A stretch of DNA of 64,000 nucleotides from Prochlorococcus sp. HOT208_60m_813B04 (lineage in GTDB: Bacteria; Cyanobacteriota; Cyanobacteriia; PCC-6307; Cyanobiaceae), in NCBI GenBank assembly GCA_002025975.1, contig MWOU01000108.1:1-64000 (forward strand), read 5' to 3'. Below the pieces are notes generated by a model. The model saw only the letters and a list, made by a program, of their open reading frames with translations. It did not search any database and had not been told where the DNA came from. A program made the position numbers and the translations under genes. Shown here piece by piece: positions 31,315 through 43,926 of the stretch (the stretch's first letter is position 1; each line of letters starts with the position of its first letter).

Positions 31315-31954
31315 GATTACTTCTTACCAAAAAACCAGCCTGAGAGATTGAGTGAGGCAAGATTTTATGCTCAAGAATATGTATTCTTTTGGAAAGTGAT
31401 TCGATATCATCATCATCTCTAATTGACAATGCAGCTTGCATTATTAATGATCCACTATCTACTTCCTCTTCAACAAAATGTACTGAACAACCAGTTATTT
31501 TTGAACCATTAAATAAAGAGTCCTTTATAGCAGAACCTCCTTTATATGCAGGAAGTAATGAAGGGTGAATATTTATAATCTTATTCTTAAATTTATTAAT
31601 AAAAAATGGAGTCACAATTTTCATCCAGCCTGCCATAACGACAAGTTCAACATCATAACTAATTAAAGTATTTACAATTTCTGATTCAAATAATTCTTTT
31701 TGCGAAAAGTCTTTATCTCTTATTATTTTATGAGGTATTTTTACACTTTCAGCTCTTTTTATACAACCCGCATCTTCTTTGTTAGTTATGAGAGCTTTTA
31801 TATCTATATCTAATTCTCCTTTTTCTGAAAGATTAATTAACTCCTGAAAGTTTGTTCCATTACCGGAAGCAAGTACACCTATTTTTAATTTTGGTGAAAA
31901 TTTTCTAAATTCAGATATCTCAGGGGAAATTATGTAATTAAATGATTTTTCCAA
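31298..31954 (-). CDS. purN: Phosphoribosylglycinamide formyltransferase
   Basis: GVLASGNGTNFQEL, VVMAGWMKIVTPFF, NIHPSLLPAYKGG; 3' end overlaps argC. Confidence 0.93.
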   Translation of the reverse strand: MEKSFNYIISPEISEFRKFSPKLKIGVLASGNGTNFQELINLSEKGELDIDIKALITNKEDAGCIKRAESVKIPHKIIRDKDFSQKELFESEIVNTLISYDVELVVMAGWMKIVTPFFINKFKNKIINIHPSLLPAYKGGSAIKDSLFNGSKITGCSVHFVEEEVDSGSLIMQAALSIRDDDDIESLSKRIHILEHKILPHSISQAGFLVRSNLMENY

Positions 31955-32131
31955 AGTTTTTTTATCTAATCATAAATTCATATGAAATAAAAAAAACCTC
32001 CAGTCTTAATATTTATATTCAAAAACATATTTATTTGAAGATAAAAATTTAAACAAATTTAAATGATTCAAATCTTTGTACTATTCGTATAGATATAATT
32101 AAAGAATAAATAAAGGATACAAATATATAAA

Positions 32132-33715
32132 ATGCTTGGAGATCTAAACTCTTGGGATAAATTTTGTAATTATCTTTGGTTTGATAAAAAATTAAATATT
32201 TGGTTAGACATAAGCAAAATTAATTTCACAAGTAAAGAGATAAAAAATTTAGAAGAGAAATTCATAGATGTTTTTTCATCAATAAAAGAATTAGAAAATG
32301 GAGCAATCTCAAATATTGATGAAAATAGACAAGTTGGCCATTATTGGCTTAGAAATCCATCAATTACACCCTCTTCAAAAATTGGAGAGGAAATTAGCAC
32401 AGATATTAATGCAATCTCTACATTTGGAAAACAAATATTAAATGGAGATATTAAGAATAAGAATAATCAAAACTATACTGATGTTCTATGGATTGGAATT
32501 GGTGGGAGTGGTTTAGGACCATTACTTATTACAGAGTCACTGCAGAAGTGTTCTAAAGGTTTAAATTTTTCTTATATCGATAATGTTGATCCTTTTTTAA
32601 TTAGCGAAAAGTTAGAAGAGTTATCTGATAAATTATCCACAACATTATTTGTAGTAGTAAGCAAATCAGGCGGCACACCTGAACCAAGAATTACTATGGA
32701 AATTATTAAAAGTCATTGCGAAAATAATGCTCTTGAATGGAATTCTAATGCTATAGCAATAACTATGAAAGATAGTAAGTTATTTAAAAAAGCCACTTCT
32801 GAAAATTGGTTAAAAATATTTAATTTGCAAGATTGGGTTGGAGGAAGAACTAGTATTACAAGCTCTGTGGGATTACTTCCATTAGCTCTTATTAATGAAA
32901 ATATATTTGAATTTATTAGAGGTGCATCATTAATGGATGAGGCTACACGTATTAGTGATTTTAAAAATAATCCAGCAGCACTATTATCATCCGGATGGTA
33001 TTTAAGTGGGGATGGTATTGGAAAGAGAGATATGGTTGTATTACCTTATAGAGATAGGTTGCAGGTATTTAGTAAATATCTCCAGCAATTAGTAATGGAA
33101 TCATTAGGTAAAAAATTTAATAGGAATGGTGAAGTAGTTAATCAAGGTATTTCCGTTTTTGGGAATAAAGGTTCTACAGATCAACATGCTTATGTTCAGC
33201 AACTGAGAGATGGTATTGATAACTTCTTTTGTATTTTTATTGAATTATTAGATTCTCCATCTACTAATATTTTTGATGAAAAAGAGAATCCTAAAGAATA
33301 TCTTTCTGGTTTTTTGCAAGGTACGAGATCAGCACTCTCTAGTGAAAACAGACAAAGTATCACTATCACGTTAGAAAAGTTAAATTGTTTTACACTAGGT
33401 GCCTTAATCGCATTATTTGAGAGGGCTGTATCCTTCTACGCTGAATTAGTAAATATAAATGCATATGATCAACCTGGGGTTGAAGCTGGAAAGAAAGCAG
33501 CTGCAAATATTATTGAGTATCAACAAAAAGTAAGTAATTTATTAGACCAAGGTGGAGAATATTCTATAAATGACATAACATCATTATTTGATAATTCAGC
33601 AAGGGAACCTATATTTTTCATACTCCGTGAAATGTGTTTCAGTAATGATAATTATTTAGTTAAGGGCGATTGGTCAAATCCAAATTCATTAGTTATTCAA
33701 AAAATAAATTCTTAA
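32132..33715 (+). CDS. pgi: Glucose-6-phosphate isomerase
   Basis: [65 protein letters not shown]. Confidence 0.96.
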   Translation: MLGDLNSWDKFCNYLWFDKKLNIWLDISKINFTSKEIKNLEEKFIDVFSSIKELENGAISNIDENRQVGHYWLRNPSITPSSKIGEEISTDINAISTFGKQILNGDIKNKNNQNYTDVLWIGIGGSGLGPLLITESLQKCSKGLNFSYIDNVDPFLISEKLEELSDKLSTTLFVVVSKSGGTPEPRITMEIIKSHCENNALEWNSNAIAITMKDSKLFKKATSENWLKIFNLQDWVGGRTSITSSVGLLPLALINENIFEFIRGASLMDEATRISDFKNNPAALLSSGWYLSGDGIGKRDMVVLPYRDRLQVFSKYLQQLVMESLGKKFNRNGEVVNQGISVFGNKGSTDQHAYVQQLRDGIDNFFCIFIELLDSPSTNIFDEKENPKEYLSGFLQGTRSALSSENRQSITITLEKLNCFTLGALIALFERAVSFYAELVNINAYDQPGVEAGKKAAANIIEYQQKVSNLLDQGGEYSINDITSLFDNSAREPIFFILREMCFSNDNYLVKGDWSNPNSLVIQKINS

Positions 33716-36282
33716 ACAACTATATTCATAATTTTTCCTTTAACAATAATTATTTTTCTTATTTCCTTATCTTGAGTCCATTTTAATATGTTAGGTCTTT
33801 TAAGAGTCAGTTCTTTAATTTGATCTTCACTCACATCATTATTAATATTTACTTTGTCTCTAACTTTTCCATTAACTTGTATTACTAGTTCATATGAATC
33901 TTCCTTTAGTGCCTCTGCGTTAAAGGAAGGCCAGTGTTCTAAATGCACAGATTTTTTAAATCCTATTAGATGCCATATTTCTTCTGCAATATGAGGTGCA
34001 AATGGAGCCAACAAAATACAAAATGTTTTTAAAGCCTCAATTTTTAAATTATTGTTTACGTCATTAATGGAATTTGATAATGAATTATAAAATTTCATTA
34101 GTTCTGAAATCGCAGTATTAAATTGGTTATTTAATATGTCACTTGAAATTTCTTTTATAGCAATATTCATTGACTTTATTAATCTTTTTTCTTTATCTGG
34201 AAAGGAATTAGATTTATTATTAATATCTTTTGCACAATTTATATAAAGCTTCCAAATCCTGCTTAGAAATCTAAATTGTCCTTCAACATCTGTATCTCCC
34301 CATTCCAAATCTTTTTCTGGCGGTGCTTTAAATAATATAAACATTCTTGCTGTATCTGCTCCATATTTTTTAATTACTGATTCAGGGTCTATTCCATTAT
34401 ATTTTGACTTAGACATCTTCTCGAAAAGAACTTCGAGTTTGGTATTATCAATTGGATCTGTAGGATTTGATAGGTCAGTAATATTAGAGGGAGAAATATA
34501 TTTACCCGTTTTATTGTTTTTATAGGCTGCGGCCTGAACCATTCCTTGAGTTAATAGTTTTTTAAATGGTTCATCAATTTCAAATAGTTCATTATCCCGC
34601 AAAGCTTTAGTGAAAAATCTTGCATATAACAAATGCAATATTGCATGCTCTACACCTCCAACATATTGATCTACAGGCAACCACTTATTAATTTCAATCT
34701 TTTCAAATGGCTTATTTGAACATTTTGAAGATGGATATCTTAAAAAATACCATGATGAACACATAAAAGTGTCCATTGTATCAGTTTCTTTTTTTGCCGC
34801 TATTCCACATTTTGGACATGTTGTATTTATCCAATTATTATTATCACCTAAAGCATTAATCTTGTTAGCCGAGATATCTATATCTTTTGGCAATGCAACA
34901 GGTAATTCCGATTGTTTTAAAGGGACAGATCCACATTTTTTGCAATTAACGATGGGAATCGGACATCCCCAATATCTTTGTCTAGATATTAACCAATCTC
35001 TTAAACGATATTGAATCTTATTTTCGGCCCATCCATTATTTACGCCTTCTTCTGAAATTTTTAATTTAGCAATGGTATTTGATATACCATTGTATTGCTT
35101 TGAATTAATAAGATATCCATTTTCCACATATGCTTCATCAAGCTCTTTAGTTTGTTCACTTTTATTCATTATTAATACCTGTTTAATATTAATATTATTT
35201 TTCTTAGCAAATTCAAAATCTCTTAGATCATGGGCAGGTACGCCCATAACAGCTCCCGTACCATATTCATCAAGTACATAACTTGCCACCCAAATAGGAA
35301 TAGGTTCAGAATTAACAGGATTTATTGCTATTAAGCTAGTTTTTATTCCAATTTTTTCAAGTTCATTATTTTTATTATTTTTCAAATATTGTTTAAGATT
35401 TTCTATATCTTGTATGGTTTTTTGATTAGTAATATTTTTAATTAATGGATGATTAACAGAGATTGCTAAATAAGTAACTCCAAATAAAGTATCCGGCCTT
35501 GTTGTAAATACAGTTATTTTCTCTTGTGGATTGGTATTTATATTGAAATTAATATTTGTACCAATTGACTTTCCAATCCAATTATCTTGCATTATTTTTA
35601 CTCTTTCTGGCCAGTTATCTAATTTTTCTAAATCCTTTAATAATTCATCTGCATAATTAGTAATCCTTAAAAACCATTGCTTTAATAATTTTTTTTCTAC
35701 TACTGCACCAGATCTCCAAGATTTACCCTCTGAGTCAACTTGTTCATTCGCTAAGACTGTATTATCTATAGGATCCCAATTAACTTCTGATTCCTTTTGA
35801 TATACAAGACCTGCCTTGTATAACTCTAAAAATAGATATTGTGTCCAAATATAATAATTTTCATCACAAGTTGCAAATTCCCTGTCCCAATCAACTGATA
35901 ATCCCAAAAGCTTTAATTGTGACTTCATATGAGAAATATTTTTTTTTGTCCAGACACTTGGACTAATTCCTCTTTCAATCGCTGCATTCTCAGCAGGCAA
36001 ACCAAAAGCGTCCCAACCCATTGGATGTAAAACAGATTTGCCTTTAAACCTTTGGAAACGAGCTATTAAGTCTGTAATAACATAATTCCTAACATGTCCC
36101 ATATGAAGATTACCTGAAGGGTAGGGAAACATTGATAAGGCATAAAATTTATCGCTATTCTCAGTTAATTCATCAGTTTTGTATAAATTGTTTTCTGTCC
36201 ATATTGACTGCCATTTTTTTTCTATTTTAGATGGATTGTATAAATTGTTATCAGCCTCATATTGTTTATCGGGAGAAATCAC
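33712..36282 (-). CDS. leuS: Leucyl-tRNA synthetase
   Basis: [16 protein letters not shown] (HIGH), [23 protein letters not shown] (KMSKS), CP1 editing domain TTRPDTLFG. Confidence 0.98.
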   Translation of the reverse strand: MISPDKQYEADNNLYNPSKIEKKWQSIWTENNLYKTDELTENSDKFYALSMFPYPSGNLHMGHVRNYVITDLIARFQRFKGKSVLHPMGWDAFGLPAENAAIERGISPSVWTKKNISHMKSQLKLLGLSVDWDREFATCDENYYIWTQYLFLELYKAGLVYQKESEVNWDPIDNTVLANEQVDSEGKSWRSGAVVEKKLLKQWFLRITNYADELLKDLEKLDNWPERVKIMQDNWIGKSIGTNINFNINTNPQEKITVFTTRPDTLFGVTYLAISVNHPLIKNITNQKTIQDIENLKQYLKNNKNNELEKIGIKTSLIAINPVNSEPIPIWVASYVLDEYGTGAVMGVPAHDLRDFEFAKKNNINIKQVLIMNKSEQTKELDEAYVENGYLINSKQYNGISNTIAKLKISEEGVNNGWAENKIQYRLRDWLISRQRYWGCPIPIVNCKKCGSVPLKQSELPVALPKDIDISANKINALGDNNNWINTTCPKCGIAAKKETDTMDTFMCSSWYFLRYPSSKCSNKPFEKIEINKWLPVDQYVGGVEHAILHLLYARFFTKALRDNELFEIDEPFKKLLTQGMVQAAAYKNNKTGKYISPSNITDLSNPTDPIDNTKLEVLFEKMSKSKYNGIDPESVIKKYGADTARMFILFKAPPEKDLEWGDTDVEGQFRFLSRIWKLYINCAKDINNKSNSFPDKEKRLIKSMNIAIKEISSDILNNQFNTAISELMKFYNSLSNSINDVNNNLKIEALKTFCILLAPFAPHIAEEIWHLIGFKKSVHLEHWPSFNAEALKEDSYELVIQVNGKVRDKVNINNDVSEDQIKELTLKRPNILKWTQDKEIRKIIIVKGKIMNIVV

Positions 36283-36389
36283 TTAATTTTTAATTGTTAA
36301 ATTACTATTTTAATATCCATTGTATAAAATAGAAATAGATTGTTAAAAGGAATAATTTATAATTAAGATTTAAAATAAATTATCTGCAA

Positions 36390-37250
36390 ATGAAAATTAT
36401 AACATTTGAAAAATATCAAGGTAACGGAAATGATTTCGTAATAATAGATTCTAGAAGAAATGAATTATATAAAAATTACAAGACAAATAAAATATTTGAT
36501 ATAAAAAAAATTTGCAACAGGCAATTTGGTGTTGGAGCAGATGGTGTGATTTTTATAGAAGAACCTAATGAAGATAATTATGCAAAAATGATAATTTTTA
36601 ATTCTGATGGTTCTGAAGCACAAATGTGTGGAAACGGAATTAGGTGTTTAGTTGAGTATCTCCACGTAAATGATTCAATGAATAATAAAAATATAGAATA
36701 TAAAATTGAGACTAAAGCAGGTTTAAAAATTGCAAAATATATAAATGATGAAATTACAGTAAAAATGGGATTTCCAATTTTAGAATGTCAAAATATTCCA
36801 ACAACAATTGAAAAAAAAATAAATTCAATTCCTTCACACGAATTTATTGAGAAAGATTTTAATAATATGGGTTATGCCGTTGGAATGGGAAATCCTCATT
36901 TAATATTCTTTGTAAAAGACATAGAGTCAATTGTTCTTTCCAGACTTGGTCCTATATTTGAAAAAAATGAATTATTTCCTGAAAAAACTAATGTGCATTT
37001 TTGTCAAATTTTAAATAGAGATAATATCAAAGTAAAAGTATGGGAAAGGGGTGCAGGACCAACCTTAGCTTGTGGAACAGGTGCCTGTGCTATCCATGTG
37101 GCAGCTTATAAATTAGGCCTTTGTAATTCACAAACCATAGTAACCTTACCAGGAGGTAATCTTAAAATTGATTGGTCAAAAGACGATTGTGAAGTAATGA
37201 TGACCGGTAATGCTAAAAAGGTTTTCTCAGGATCAATGTTAGTAAATTAA
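36390..37250 (+). CDS. dapF: Diaminopimelate epimerase
   Basis: KYQGNGNDFVIID, GSEAQMCGNGIRC, GAGPTLACGTGACA. Confidence 0.97.
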   Translation: MKIITFEKYQGNGNDFVIIDSRRNELYKNYKTNKIFDIKKICNRQFGVGADGVIFIEEPNEDNYAKMIIFNSDGSEAQMCGNGIRCLVEYLHVNDSMNNKNIEYKIETKAGLKIAKYINDEITVKMGFPILECQNIPTTIEKKINSIPSHEFIEKDFNNMGYAVGMGNPHLIFFVKDIESIVLSRLGPIFEKNELFPEKTNVHFCQILNRDNIKVKVWERGAGPTLACGTGACAIHVAAYKLGLCNSQTIVTLPGGNLKIDWSKDDCEVMMTGNAKKVFSGSMLVN

Positions 37251-38422
37251 TGGAAAATAATTTTATCTATTTAGATAATGCATCCACAACTCCATTATCT
37301 GAGAATGTTTTAAATATAATTAATTCAACTTATAGGAATTATTGGCATAACCCTTCATCTACATATGAGCTAGGGATAAAATGCTCTACATATCTTGAAA
37401 AAATTAGATCTAAAATTGCTTATATATTTGAAGCAGATCCAGAGGATATAATTTTTACATCTGGTTCTTCGGAATCGACAAATATTGTATTTAATAATAT
37501 TTATGAGAAATTTAAAAATGGTAGGGTTGTTATTTCAAATGTTGAACATCAAGCAACAACTATTTGTGCTAATAAACTAAGAAAACAAAATTGGGATATT
37601 TACGAATGGACGGTAAATGATGATGGAATTTTAAATATTTCTAATATCGAAAAATTTTTAAACAATGATACTAAGCTTGTATCAATTATTTGGGGACAAA
37701 GTGAAATTGGGACAATACAACCTGTCCAATTTATTGGTTCCAAATGTGAAGAATTAAATATAATGTTTCATTTAGATGGAACTCAAATATTAAGTAATGG
37801 AATATTCAGTTGGAAAGATCTTAAATGTGATTTTTTAAGTTTATCCGCTCATAAATTTGGAGGTCCAAAAGGGATCGGTATTCTTTTAACAAAAGAAAAG
37901 TCAAGACAAATTTTAAAAAATAATGACATATCACTCACTCAGGAATTTTCAATTAGACAAGGTACACAAGCATTGCCATTAATCGCTGGAATGTATGAAT
38001 CACTAAAGAATATTGAAGGAAAAATAAAATTATATGATTACATAACTGAATTTCCTTCTAATAATATTAATAAACTTAAAAATTATTTTTTTCAAAAAAT
38101 TAAAGATAATAATCATATAAAGATTACGGGTAGTATTAACCATAGACTTCCTAGTCATATTTCTTTTCTACTATTAAATAAACTATTTGAGCCTATAAGG
38201 GCCTATAAGATTATTAATTTCATGTCAGAAAATAAAATAGCCATTAGTAGTGGAAGTGCTTGTTCAAGCTCATCTGGGAAACCTAGCTCAACACTTAAAA
38301 ATATTGGTTTAAAAGATGATGAACTATATTCAAATATTCGTGTTACTTTAGGTTCAATAAATAATAAGTCAGAAATAGATAAATTTTTAGAACTTATTCA
38401 AATATGTATTGACAAATTTTAA
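37250..38422 (+). CDS. Cysteine desulfurase family aminotransferase (NifS/IscS-like)
   Basis: YLDNASTTPLS, FTSGSSESTN, LSLSAHKFGGPKGIG, SSGSACSS. Confidence 0.92.
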   Translation: MENNFIYLDNASTTPLSENVLNIINSTYRNYWHNPSSTYELGIKCSTYLEKIRSKIAYIFEADPEDIIFTSGSSESTNIVFNNIYEKFKNGRVVISNVEHQATTICANKLRKQNWDIYEWTVNDDGILNISNIEKFLNNDTKLVSIIWGQSEIGTIQPVQFIGSKCEELNIMFHLDGTQILSNGIFSWKDLKCDFLSLSAHKFGGPKGIGILLTKEKSRQILKNNDISLTQEFSIRQGTQALPLIAGMYESLKNIEGKIKLYDYITEFPSNNINKLKNYFFQKIKDNNHIKITGSINHRLPSHISFLLLNKLFEPIRAYKIINFMSENKIAISSGSACSSSSGKPSSTLKNIGLKDDELYSNIRVTLGSINNKSEIDKFLELIQICIDKF

Positions 38423-39048
38423 TGGAAATCAATTACAGACTACCTAAAGATTTAAATGAATCTCTTAAGAATATGGAGGATGCAATTATTCCAAGTTTAT
38501 TAGATTCAAATAAAAGATTTACTATAGAATTTAATTTTGAAGGATTGAAGTTTAACAGAATTGGAATAACTATCTACAAGATATTGTCTAAAAATAATAA
38601 TGTATTCATAACATTTGCTGATCAAGGTGCTGTGGCTTTGGCTCAAAGAGACTATCCAGATATCAAAGATAAAATCTTTACTTTTAAATCATTTTATGAA
38701 TCAAATAATATAAATAATATTGATAGTGCAATGATATCGATACTACCTCAGCCATATGATTTCGATTCATTTGAACCAATGTCTGATAATTATCAAGGTA
38801 CGCATTATTCATTAAATCCAAAATTTGAAGATGCCAATATTGGTATCGGAAGTGTTATTAGAGAGCGACGTAAAAACTTTGTCAAAACATGGAAAAATAT
38901 TTATTTTCTGCAGCCTTTAAATAAAGCTGCTCTTATGCATATTTATCCAAATAACTGGTTGCTTTTCAAAGAAGTAAATAAAAGATATTTTTTAAAAAAA
39001 GAATTTGAAATTAAACCCGACAATGAATCTATTTTTGTAAATTTATAG
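38422..39048 (+). CDS. DUF1995 family protein
   Basis: YRLPKDLNESLKNMEDAI...IEFNFEGLKF...YFLQPLNKAALMHIYPNNWLLF. Confidence 0.75.
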   Translation: MEINYRLPKDLNESLKNMEDAIIPSLLDSNKRFTIEFNFEGLKFNRIGITIYKILSKNNNVFITFADQGAVALAQRDYPDIKDKIFTFKSFYESNNINNIDSAMISILPQPYDFDSFEPMSDNYQGTHYSLNPKFEDANIGIGSVIRERRKNFVKTWKNIYFLQPLNKAALMHIYPNNWLLFKEVNKRYFLKKEFEIKPDNESIFVNL

Positions 39049-39049
39049 T

Positions 39050-40273
39050 TTGAATGTGATAAAAAAAATATATTCATTTTTCTTTATTATTCTTGTATTA
39101 GTAACTTCTCCTTTCCTAATAAGATATTTACTAGCAAATCAGAAAATAACTATTTTAAATAGTATTTATTTTAATTTCCCGGGAATAATTACTAAAAACA
39201 AAATATGTCCTACTTATGATGCCTTATTGAATCAAACGATTGATGATTCCTTTAGTGTATCAATTATTAATAATAAAGGGGAAATAATAAGTTCCTACAA
39301 TCAGGATGTTCCAAGATTGCCAGCATCTAACCAAAAATTATTCTCATCAGCTTATGTTTTAAGTAAATATAAATTAAATAATAATTTAAAAACTTCCTTA
39401 TTTAAAAATAAAAACGATTATTATTTACACGGTCAAGGTGATCCAGATCTTAATTATGAACATATAATTGAACTAATTTCAAATGTTAAAGAAAATAAAA
39501 TTATTAACTTAAATATTGTAGAAATTGATTCAAAATTATTTTGGCCAAATGGATGGACAAATACTGATAAACTTTACGAATATGGATCTCCAATTACATC
39601 TCTAGCAATAGAAAGTAATCACAATAAATATAAAGATATTTATGCATTAAAAAATTTTATTAAAAACTATTTAAAAAATAAATTTCCAAATTCAAAAGTA
39701 TATGTAGATTTTTTTGATTCAGAAAAAACATTTTATTTAAAAGATATTAAAGAGATAAATAAAATATATTCAACTCCAATTCTTTCATTATTAACTTTAA
39801 CAAATTCTGAAAGCCATAATTTTACAGCTGAATCTCTCTTTAAAAATGCCTCAAATACATGGAACGATAATGACTATACAAAATTAAAAAAATGGCTTAA
39901 AAATAAAGGCCTTCCAGTAACTAATACATTCTTTGCAGATGCTAGTGGATTATCAAGAAAAAATAAAATTACAACAAAGTTAGTTGTATTGTTTTTAGAT
40001 AAAATGAGATATTCTAAAGATTTTAAAGCTTATCAATCTTCACTTGCAATTATGGGTATAAGAGGAACATTAGCTAAAAGATTTGTAAATAGTGAATTGT
40101 CTGGAAAGTTTTTTGGCAAAACTGGAACTCTTTCAAATGTCTTTGCATTATCTGGCTTTTTATATAAAAATGAAAAGCCAATAATTATAAGCATTATCCA
40201 AAATTCTAATAAAATTGATAAAGAAAAAGCTTTTAAATTATTACGTGATCTTTATTACTTGAAATCTTGTTAA
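39050..40273 (+). CDS. dacB: D-alanyl-D-alanine carboxypeptidase / PBP4 family (S13)
   Basis: PASNQKLFSSAYVL (SxxK), ESHNFTAESLF (SxN), GKTGTLSNVFALSG (KTG); N-terminal TM; TTG start. Confidence 0.85.
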   Translation: MNVIKKIYSFFFIILVLVTSPFLIRYLLANQKITILNSIYFNFPGIITKNKICPTYDALLNQTIDDSFSVSIINNKGEIISSYNQDVPRLPASNQKLFSSAYVLSKYKLNNNLKTSLFKNKNDYYLHGQGDPDLNYEHIIELISNVKENKIINLNIVEIDSKLFWPNGWTNTDKLYEYGSPITSLAIESNHNKYKDIYALKNFIKNYLKNKFPNSKVYVDFFDSEKTFYLKDIKEINKIYSTPILSLLTLTNSESHNFTAESLFKNASNTWNDNDYTKLKKWLKNKGLPVTNTFFADASGLSRKNKITTKLVVLFLDKMRYSKDFKAYQSSLAIMGIRGTLAKRFVNSELSGKFFGKTGTLSNVFALSGFLYKNEKPIIISIIQNSNKIDKEKAFKLLRDLYYLKSC

Positions 40274-40280
40274 CAAAAAA

Positions 40281-40754
40281 TTATTTAAAATATTCTTTTA
40301 AATCCCTCTCAACAGAGGGTGGTACCATGTGATTAATTTCACCACCAAATTTTGCAACTTCTTTTACTAAAGAACTACTAAGAAAACTATAATTTGTATT
40401 TGTCGATAAAAATATAGTTTCAATATCATTATTAAGAGATTTATTTGTATGAGCAATCTGAAGTTCATACTCAAAATCACTCATTGCTCTTAAGCCTCTA
40501 AGAATAAGATTAGCTTTTAGATCATTTGCACAATCAACAGTTAGACCAGAATAAGAAATAACTTCAATATTAGGTAAATGAGAAAGAGAATTTTTTATTT
40601 GTATTATTCTTCTTTCAAGATTAAATGTTGGTTGTTTAGAGGTATTTTCTAAAACAGCAACTACTAAATTTCCAAATATTTTTTCAGCCCTTTCTATTAA
40701 ATCAAGATGCCCATTTGTTAAAGGATCAAATGTACCTGGATAAAGAATTTTCAT
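40281..40754 (-). CDS. coaD: Pantetheine-phosphate adenylyltransferase
   Basis: [38 protein letters not shown]. Confidence 0.97.
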   Translation of the reverse strand: MKILYPGTFDPLTNGHLDLIERAEKIFGNLVVAVLENTSKQPTFNLERRIIQIKNSLSHLPNIEVISYSGLTVDCANDLKANLILRGLRAMSDFEYELQIAHTNKSLNNDIETIFLSTNTNYSFLSSSLVKEVAKFGGEINHMVPPSVERDLKEYFK

Positions 40755-40813
40755 GAATTTATTATGATCGAATAAGAAATTTAGTTAAAATAAGATTATT
40801 AGTTAAATCAATT

Positions 40814-41302
40814 ATGACATTAAATCTAGAAGCAAAAAAAATCTTATTAAGAAAAATACCTCATGGATTATTTATTTGTGGCGTTAGAGACGAGGATAAA
40901 AATGAAGTGAATGGATTTACTGCAAGTTGGGTGACTCAAGGTTCTTTCACCCCACCATTAGTTGTAATGGCTGTTAGAGCAGAGGGTTCTAGTCATGAAA
41001 TAATAAATTCCACAAAAAAATTCTCATTAAATGTGCTCAAAAGTGATCAAAAGGATCTAGCAGCTGTTTTCTTTAAACCTCAAAAAGCATTAGGAGGTAG
41101 ATTTGAATCTGTTGAATTTAATTTAGGTGAGCTTGGATTGCCTATTTTAGTTGATAGTGTTGGTGGTGTTGAATGTAATGTTGTTGGAAGTGTTATGCAT
41201 GGAGACCATACCGTTTTTGTAGGAGAGGTTCAATCTGCTTATCTGAATAATGATGTAGACTCACTAAATTTATCTTCAACTGGCTGGAATTATGGAGGTT
41301 AA
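40814..41302 (+). CDS. Flavin reductase family protein
   Basis: NGFTASWVTQGSFTPPLVVMAV...GGVECNVVGSVMHGDHTVFVGEV. Confidence 0.9.
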   Translation: MTLNLEAKKILLRKIPHGLFICGVRDEDKNEVNGFTASWVTQGSFTPPLVVMAVRAEGSSHEIINSTKKFSLNVLKSDQKDLAAVFFKPQKALGGRFESVEFNLGELGLPILVDSVGGVECNVVGSVMHGDHTVFVGEVQSAYLNNDVDSLNLSSTGWNYGG

Positions 41303-41311
41303 TCATTATAA

Positions 41312-43270
41312 ATGAGTAATTCCTCTATCGAAAAAATAAATAACAAATATAATTTTAAAATTGAATATAAATTAATTAATAATAAGGAGTTATTAAAATC
41401 AAGATTATCCGAAATTCCAAAGTCATCTGGTTGTTATCTTTTTAAAGATATTGATAATAACTTACTTTATATCGGTAAATCTAAAAAACTACGGAGTAGA
41501 GTAAGTAGTTATTTCAATAATTATTCAGATTTAACTCCCCGATTAAGTTTGATGGTTCGTCAAATAACTGAAATAGAAATTATAGTCACAGATAGCGAAT
41601 ATGAAGCATTAAATTTAGAGTCAAATTTAATTAAAACAAACAAACCATATTTCAATATTCTTTTAAAAGATGATAAGAAATATCCATATCTTTGTATATC
41701 TTGGAGTGAAAAATATCCTCGAATATTTATTACAAGAAGAAGAAGAAATAGAAATAATTTAGATAGATATTATGGACCTTATGTTGATGTCGGATTATTA
41801 AGGAAGACATTATTTACGATAAAAAAAATATTTCCACTTAGACAAAGACCAAGGCCAGTCTATAAAGATAGAACTTGTTTGAATTATTCAATAGGAAGAT
41901 GTCCAGGTGTTTGCCAAGAAGTTATATCATCTGACGATTATAAAAAAATAATGAAACAAGTATCTATGATATTTCAGGGAAGAAATGATGACTTAGAAAT
42001 ATTTTTACAAAAAAAAATGCTGCAATTTTCAAATGATTTAGATTATGAGAATGCAGCAAAAATAAGGGACCAAATTTCAGGTTTAAAATTATTAACTGAA
42101 TCACAAAAAATATCAATACCAGATTCTTCAATTAATAGAGATATCTTTGGAATAGTATCAGAAAAAAATGTAGCTAGTATACAAATTTTCCAAATGAGAT
42201 CTGGTAAGCTCATTGGTAGAATTGGATATAGTCAAAAATTAAATAATGAAGATGAAAATCTTATTTTAAAAAAGATATTAGAAGAGCATTATATGAATGT
42301 TGAACCTGTAGAAATACCATCAGAAATTCTTATTCAATATAACCTTCCAAAACAAGCAACCATAGAGGATTGGTTAACAGAGCTAAGAAAAAAGAAAGTA
42401 AAAATCTTAATCCCAAAAAGAAATAAAAAACATGAAACTGTAGAAATGGTTTTAAAAAATGCGAAATTGGAATTAGATAGAATATTAAATGGGATACAAG
42501 ATAATGAATCATCAATTGAGGATCTTGCCCAAATACTTGAATTAAGCGAACAACCTAAAAGAATTGAAGGTTATGATATAAGCCATATTCAAGGTAGTGA
42601 CCCTGTAGCATCACAAGTCGTTTTTATTGATGGGATTCCTTCTAAACAGGATTATAGGAAATATAAAATTAAAGATCCAAACGTTTTTGTAGGACATAGT
42701 GATGATTTTGCTTCGATATATGAAGTAATACATAGAAGGTTTAAAAAATGGTCAAGATTTAAAAAAAGTGGAGGGGATTTTTCAATATTAAATGATAAAA
42801 CGAATAGTAAATTAGACAATGAACTTCTATCAGATTGGCCTGATTTAATAATGATTGATGGAGGAAAAGGACAGCTAAATGCAGCTATTAAAGCATTAAA
42901 AGAATTAAATCTTGAGGAAGAAGTAACTATATGTTCATTGGCAAAAAAAAATGAAGAAATATTTATTCCAGGATTTACTAAGTCTCTTGATACTGATGAA
43001 AATCAAAAAGGAGTTCTTCTATTAAGAAGGGTAAGAGATGAAGCACACAGATTTGCATTATCTTTTCATAGAAACAAAAGATCTAAAAGAATGAATAGAT
43101 CTCAATTGTCCCAAATCAGTGGATTAGGACCAACAAGAATAAGAGAATTGCTTGAGCATTTTAAATCAATAGACGCGATAAGAATAGCTAGTAAAGAGGA
43201 TTTATCAAAAGTTAAAGGACTTGGAAAAAATTCAGTAAATGATATATATGAATATTTTAACGAGTTATAA
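41312..43270 (+). CDS. uvrC: Excinuclease ABC subunit C
   Basis: GCYLFKDIDNNLLYIGKSKKLRSRVSSYF GIY-YIG domain, EGYDISHIQGSDPVASQVVF, C-terminal HhH. Confidence 0.97.
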   Translation: MSNSSIEKINNKYNFKIEYKLINNKELLKSRLSEIPKSSGCYLFKDIDNNLLYIGKSKKLRSRVSSYFNNYSDLTPRLSLMVRQITEIEIIVTDSEYEALNLESNLIKTNKPYFNILLKDDKKYPYLCISWSEKYPRIFITRRRRNRNNLDRYYGPYVDVGLLRKTLFTIKKIFPLRQRPRPVYKDRTCLNYSIGRCPGVCQEVISSDDYKKIMKQVSMIFQGRNDDLEIFLQKKMLQFSNDLDYENAAKIRDQISGLKLLTESQKISIPDSSINRDIFGIVSEKNVASIQIFQMRSGKLIGRIGYSQKLNNEDENLILKKILEEHYMNVEPVEIPSEILIQYNLPKQATIEDWLTELRKKKVKILIPKRNKKHETVEMVLKNAKLELDRILNGIQDNESSIEDLAQILELSEQPKRIEGYDISHIQGSDPVASQVVFIDGIPSKQDYRKYKIKDPNVFVGHSDDFASIYEVIHRRFKKWSRFKKSGGDFSILNDKTNSKLDNELLSDWPDLIMIDGGKGQLNAAIKALKELNLEEEVTICSLAKKNEEIFIPGFTKSLDTDENQKGVLLLRRVRDEAHRFALSFHRNKRSKRMNRSQLSQISGLGPTRIRELLEHFKSIDAIRIASKEDLSKVKGLGKNSVNDIYEYFNEL

Positions 43271-43359
43271 ATATTAATTAATTTTTGAAAAAATAGATTT
43301 ATTGATATTGTTAAATATAACTATATTAAAAATATATATTTTTAAATTAATCTAGTAAT

Positions 43360-43926
43360 TTGGCAGCTGAAGCATATCTCTGGTTTAAATCACTTCACAT
43401 TATTGGTGTAATCGTTTGGTTTGCGGGACTTTTTTATTTAGTAAGACTTTTTATATATCATGAAGAATCTAAAAATATGGATAATGAATTAAAAATTGCC
43501 TTTAATAAACAATACACCTTGATGGAAAAAAGGCTGGCGAATATAATCACAACACCTGGAATGATATTAGCTTTAAGTATGGCTATTTGCATGGTTATTA
43601 TGCAACCAAGTTGGTTAAGTGAGAAGTGGTTGCAAATCAAAATTTCTTTTGTTTTGGGATTAGTAATTTATCATTCTTATTGTTATAAAATAATGTACTC
43701 ATTACATAATGGTACTTCAAGCATTTCAGCAAAAACCCTTAGATTATTAAATGAATTGCCTACTTTATTATTATTTATAATTGTACTTTTAGTTATTTTT
43801 AAAAATAATTTTCCAACTAGTGTTGCTACATGGAGCGTAGTTGGACTAATTATTTTCATGTTGGCTTCAATACAATTATATGCAAAGATTAGAAAGAAAA
43901 ATGAGAATTCATTAAGTAATGAATAG
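43360..43926 (+). CDS. hemJ: Protoporphyrinogen oxidase HemJ-like membrane protein
   Basis: KSLHIIGVIVWFAGLFYLVRLFIYHEE, LANIITTPGMI, KISFVLGLVIYHSY; TTG start. Confidence 0.85.
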   Translation: MAAEAYLWFKSLHIIGVIVWFAGLFYLVRLFIYHEESKNMDNELKIAFNKQYTLMEKRLANIITTPGMILALSMAICMVIMQPSWLSEKWLQIKISFVLGLVIYHSYCYKIMYSLHNGTSSISAKTLRLLNELPTLLLFIIVLLVIFKNNFPTSVATWSVVGLIIFMLASIQLYAKIRKKNENSLSNE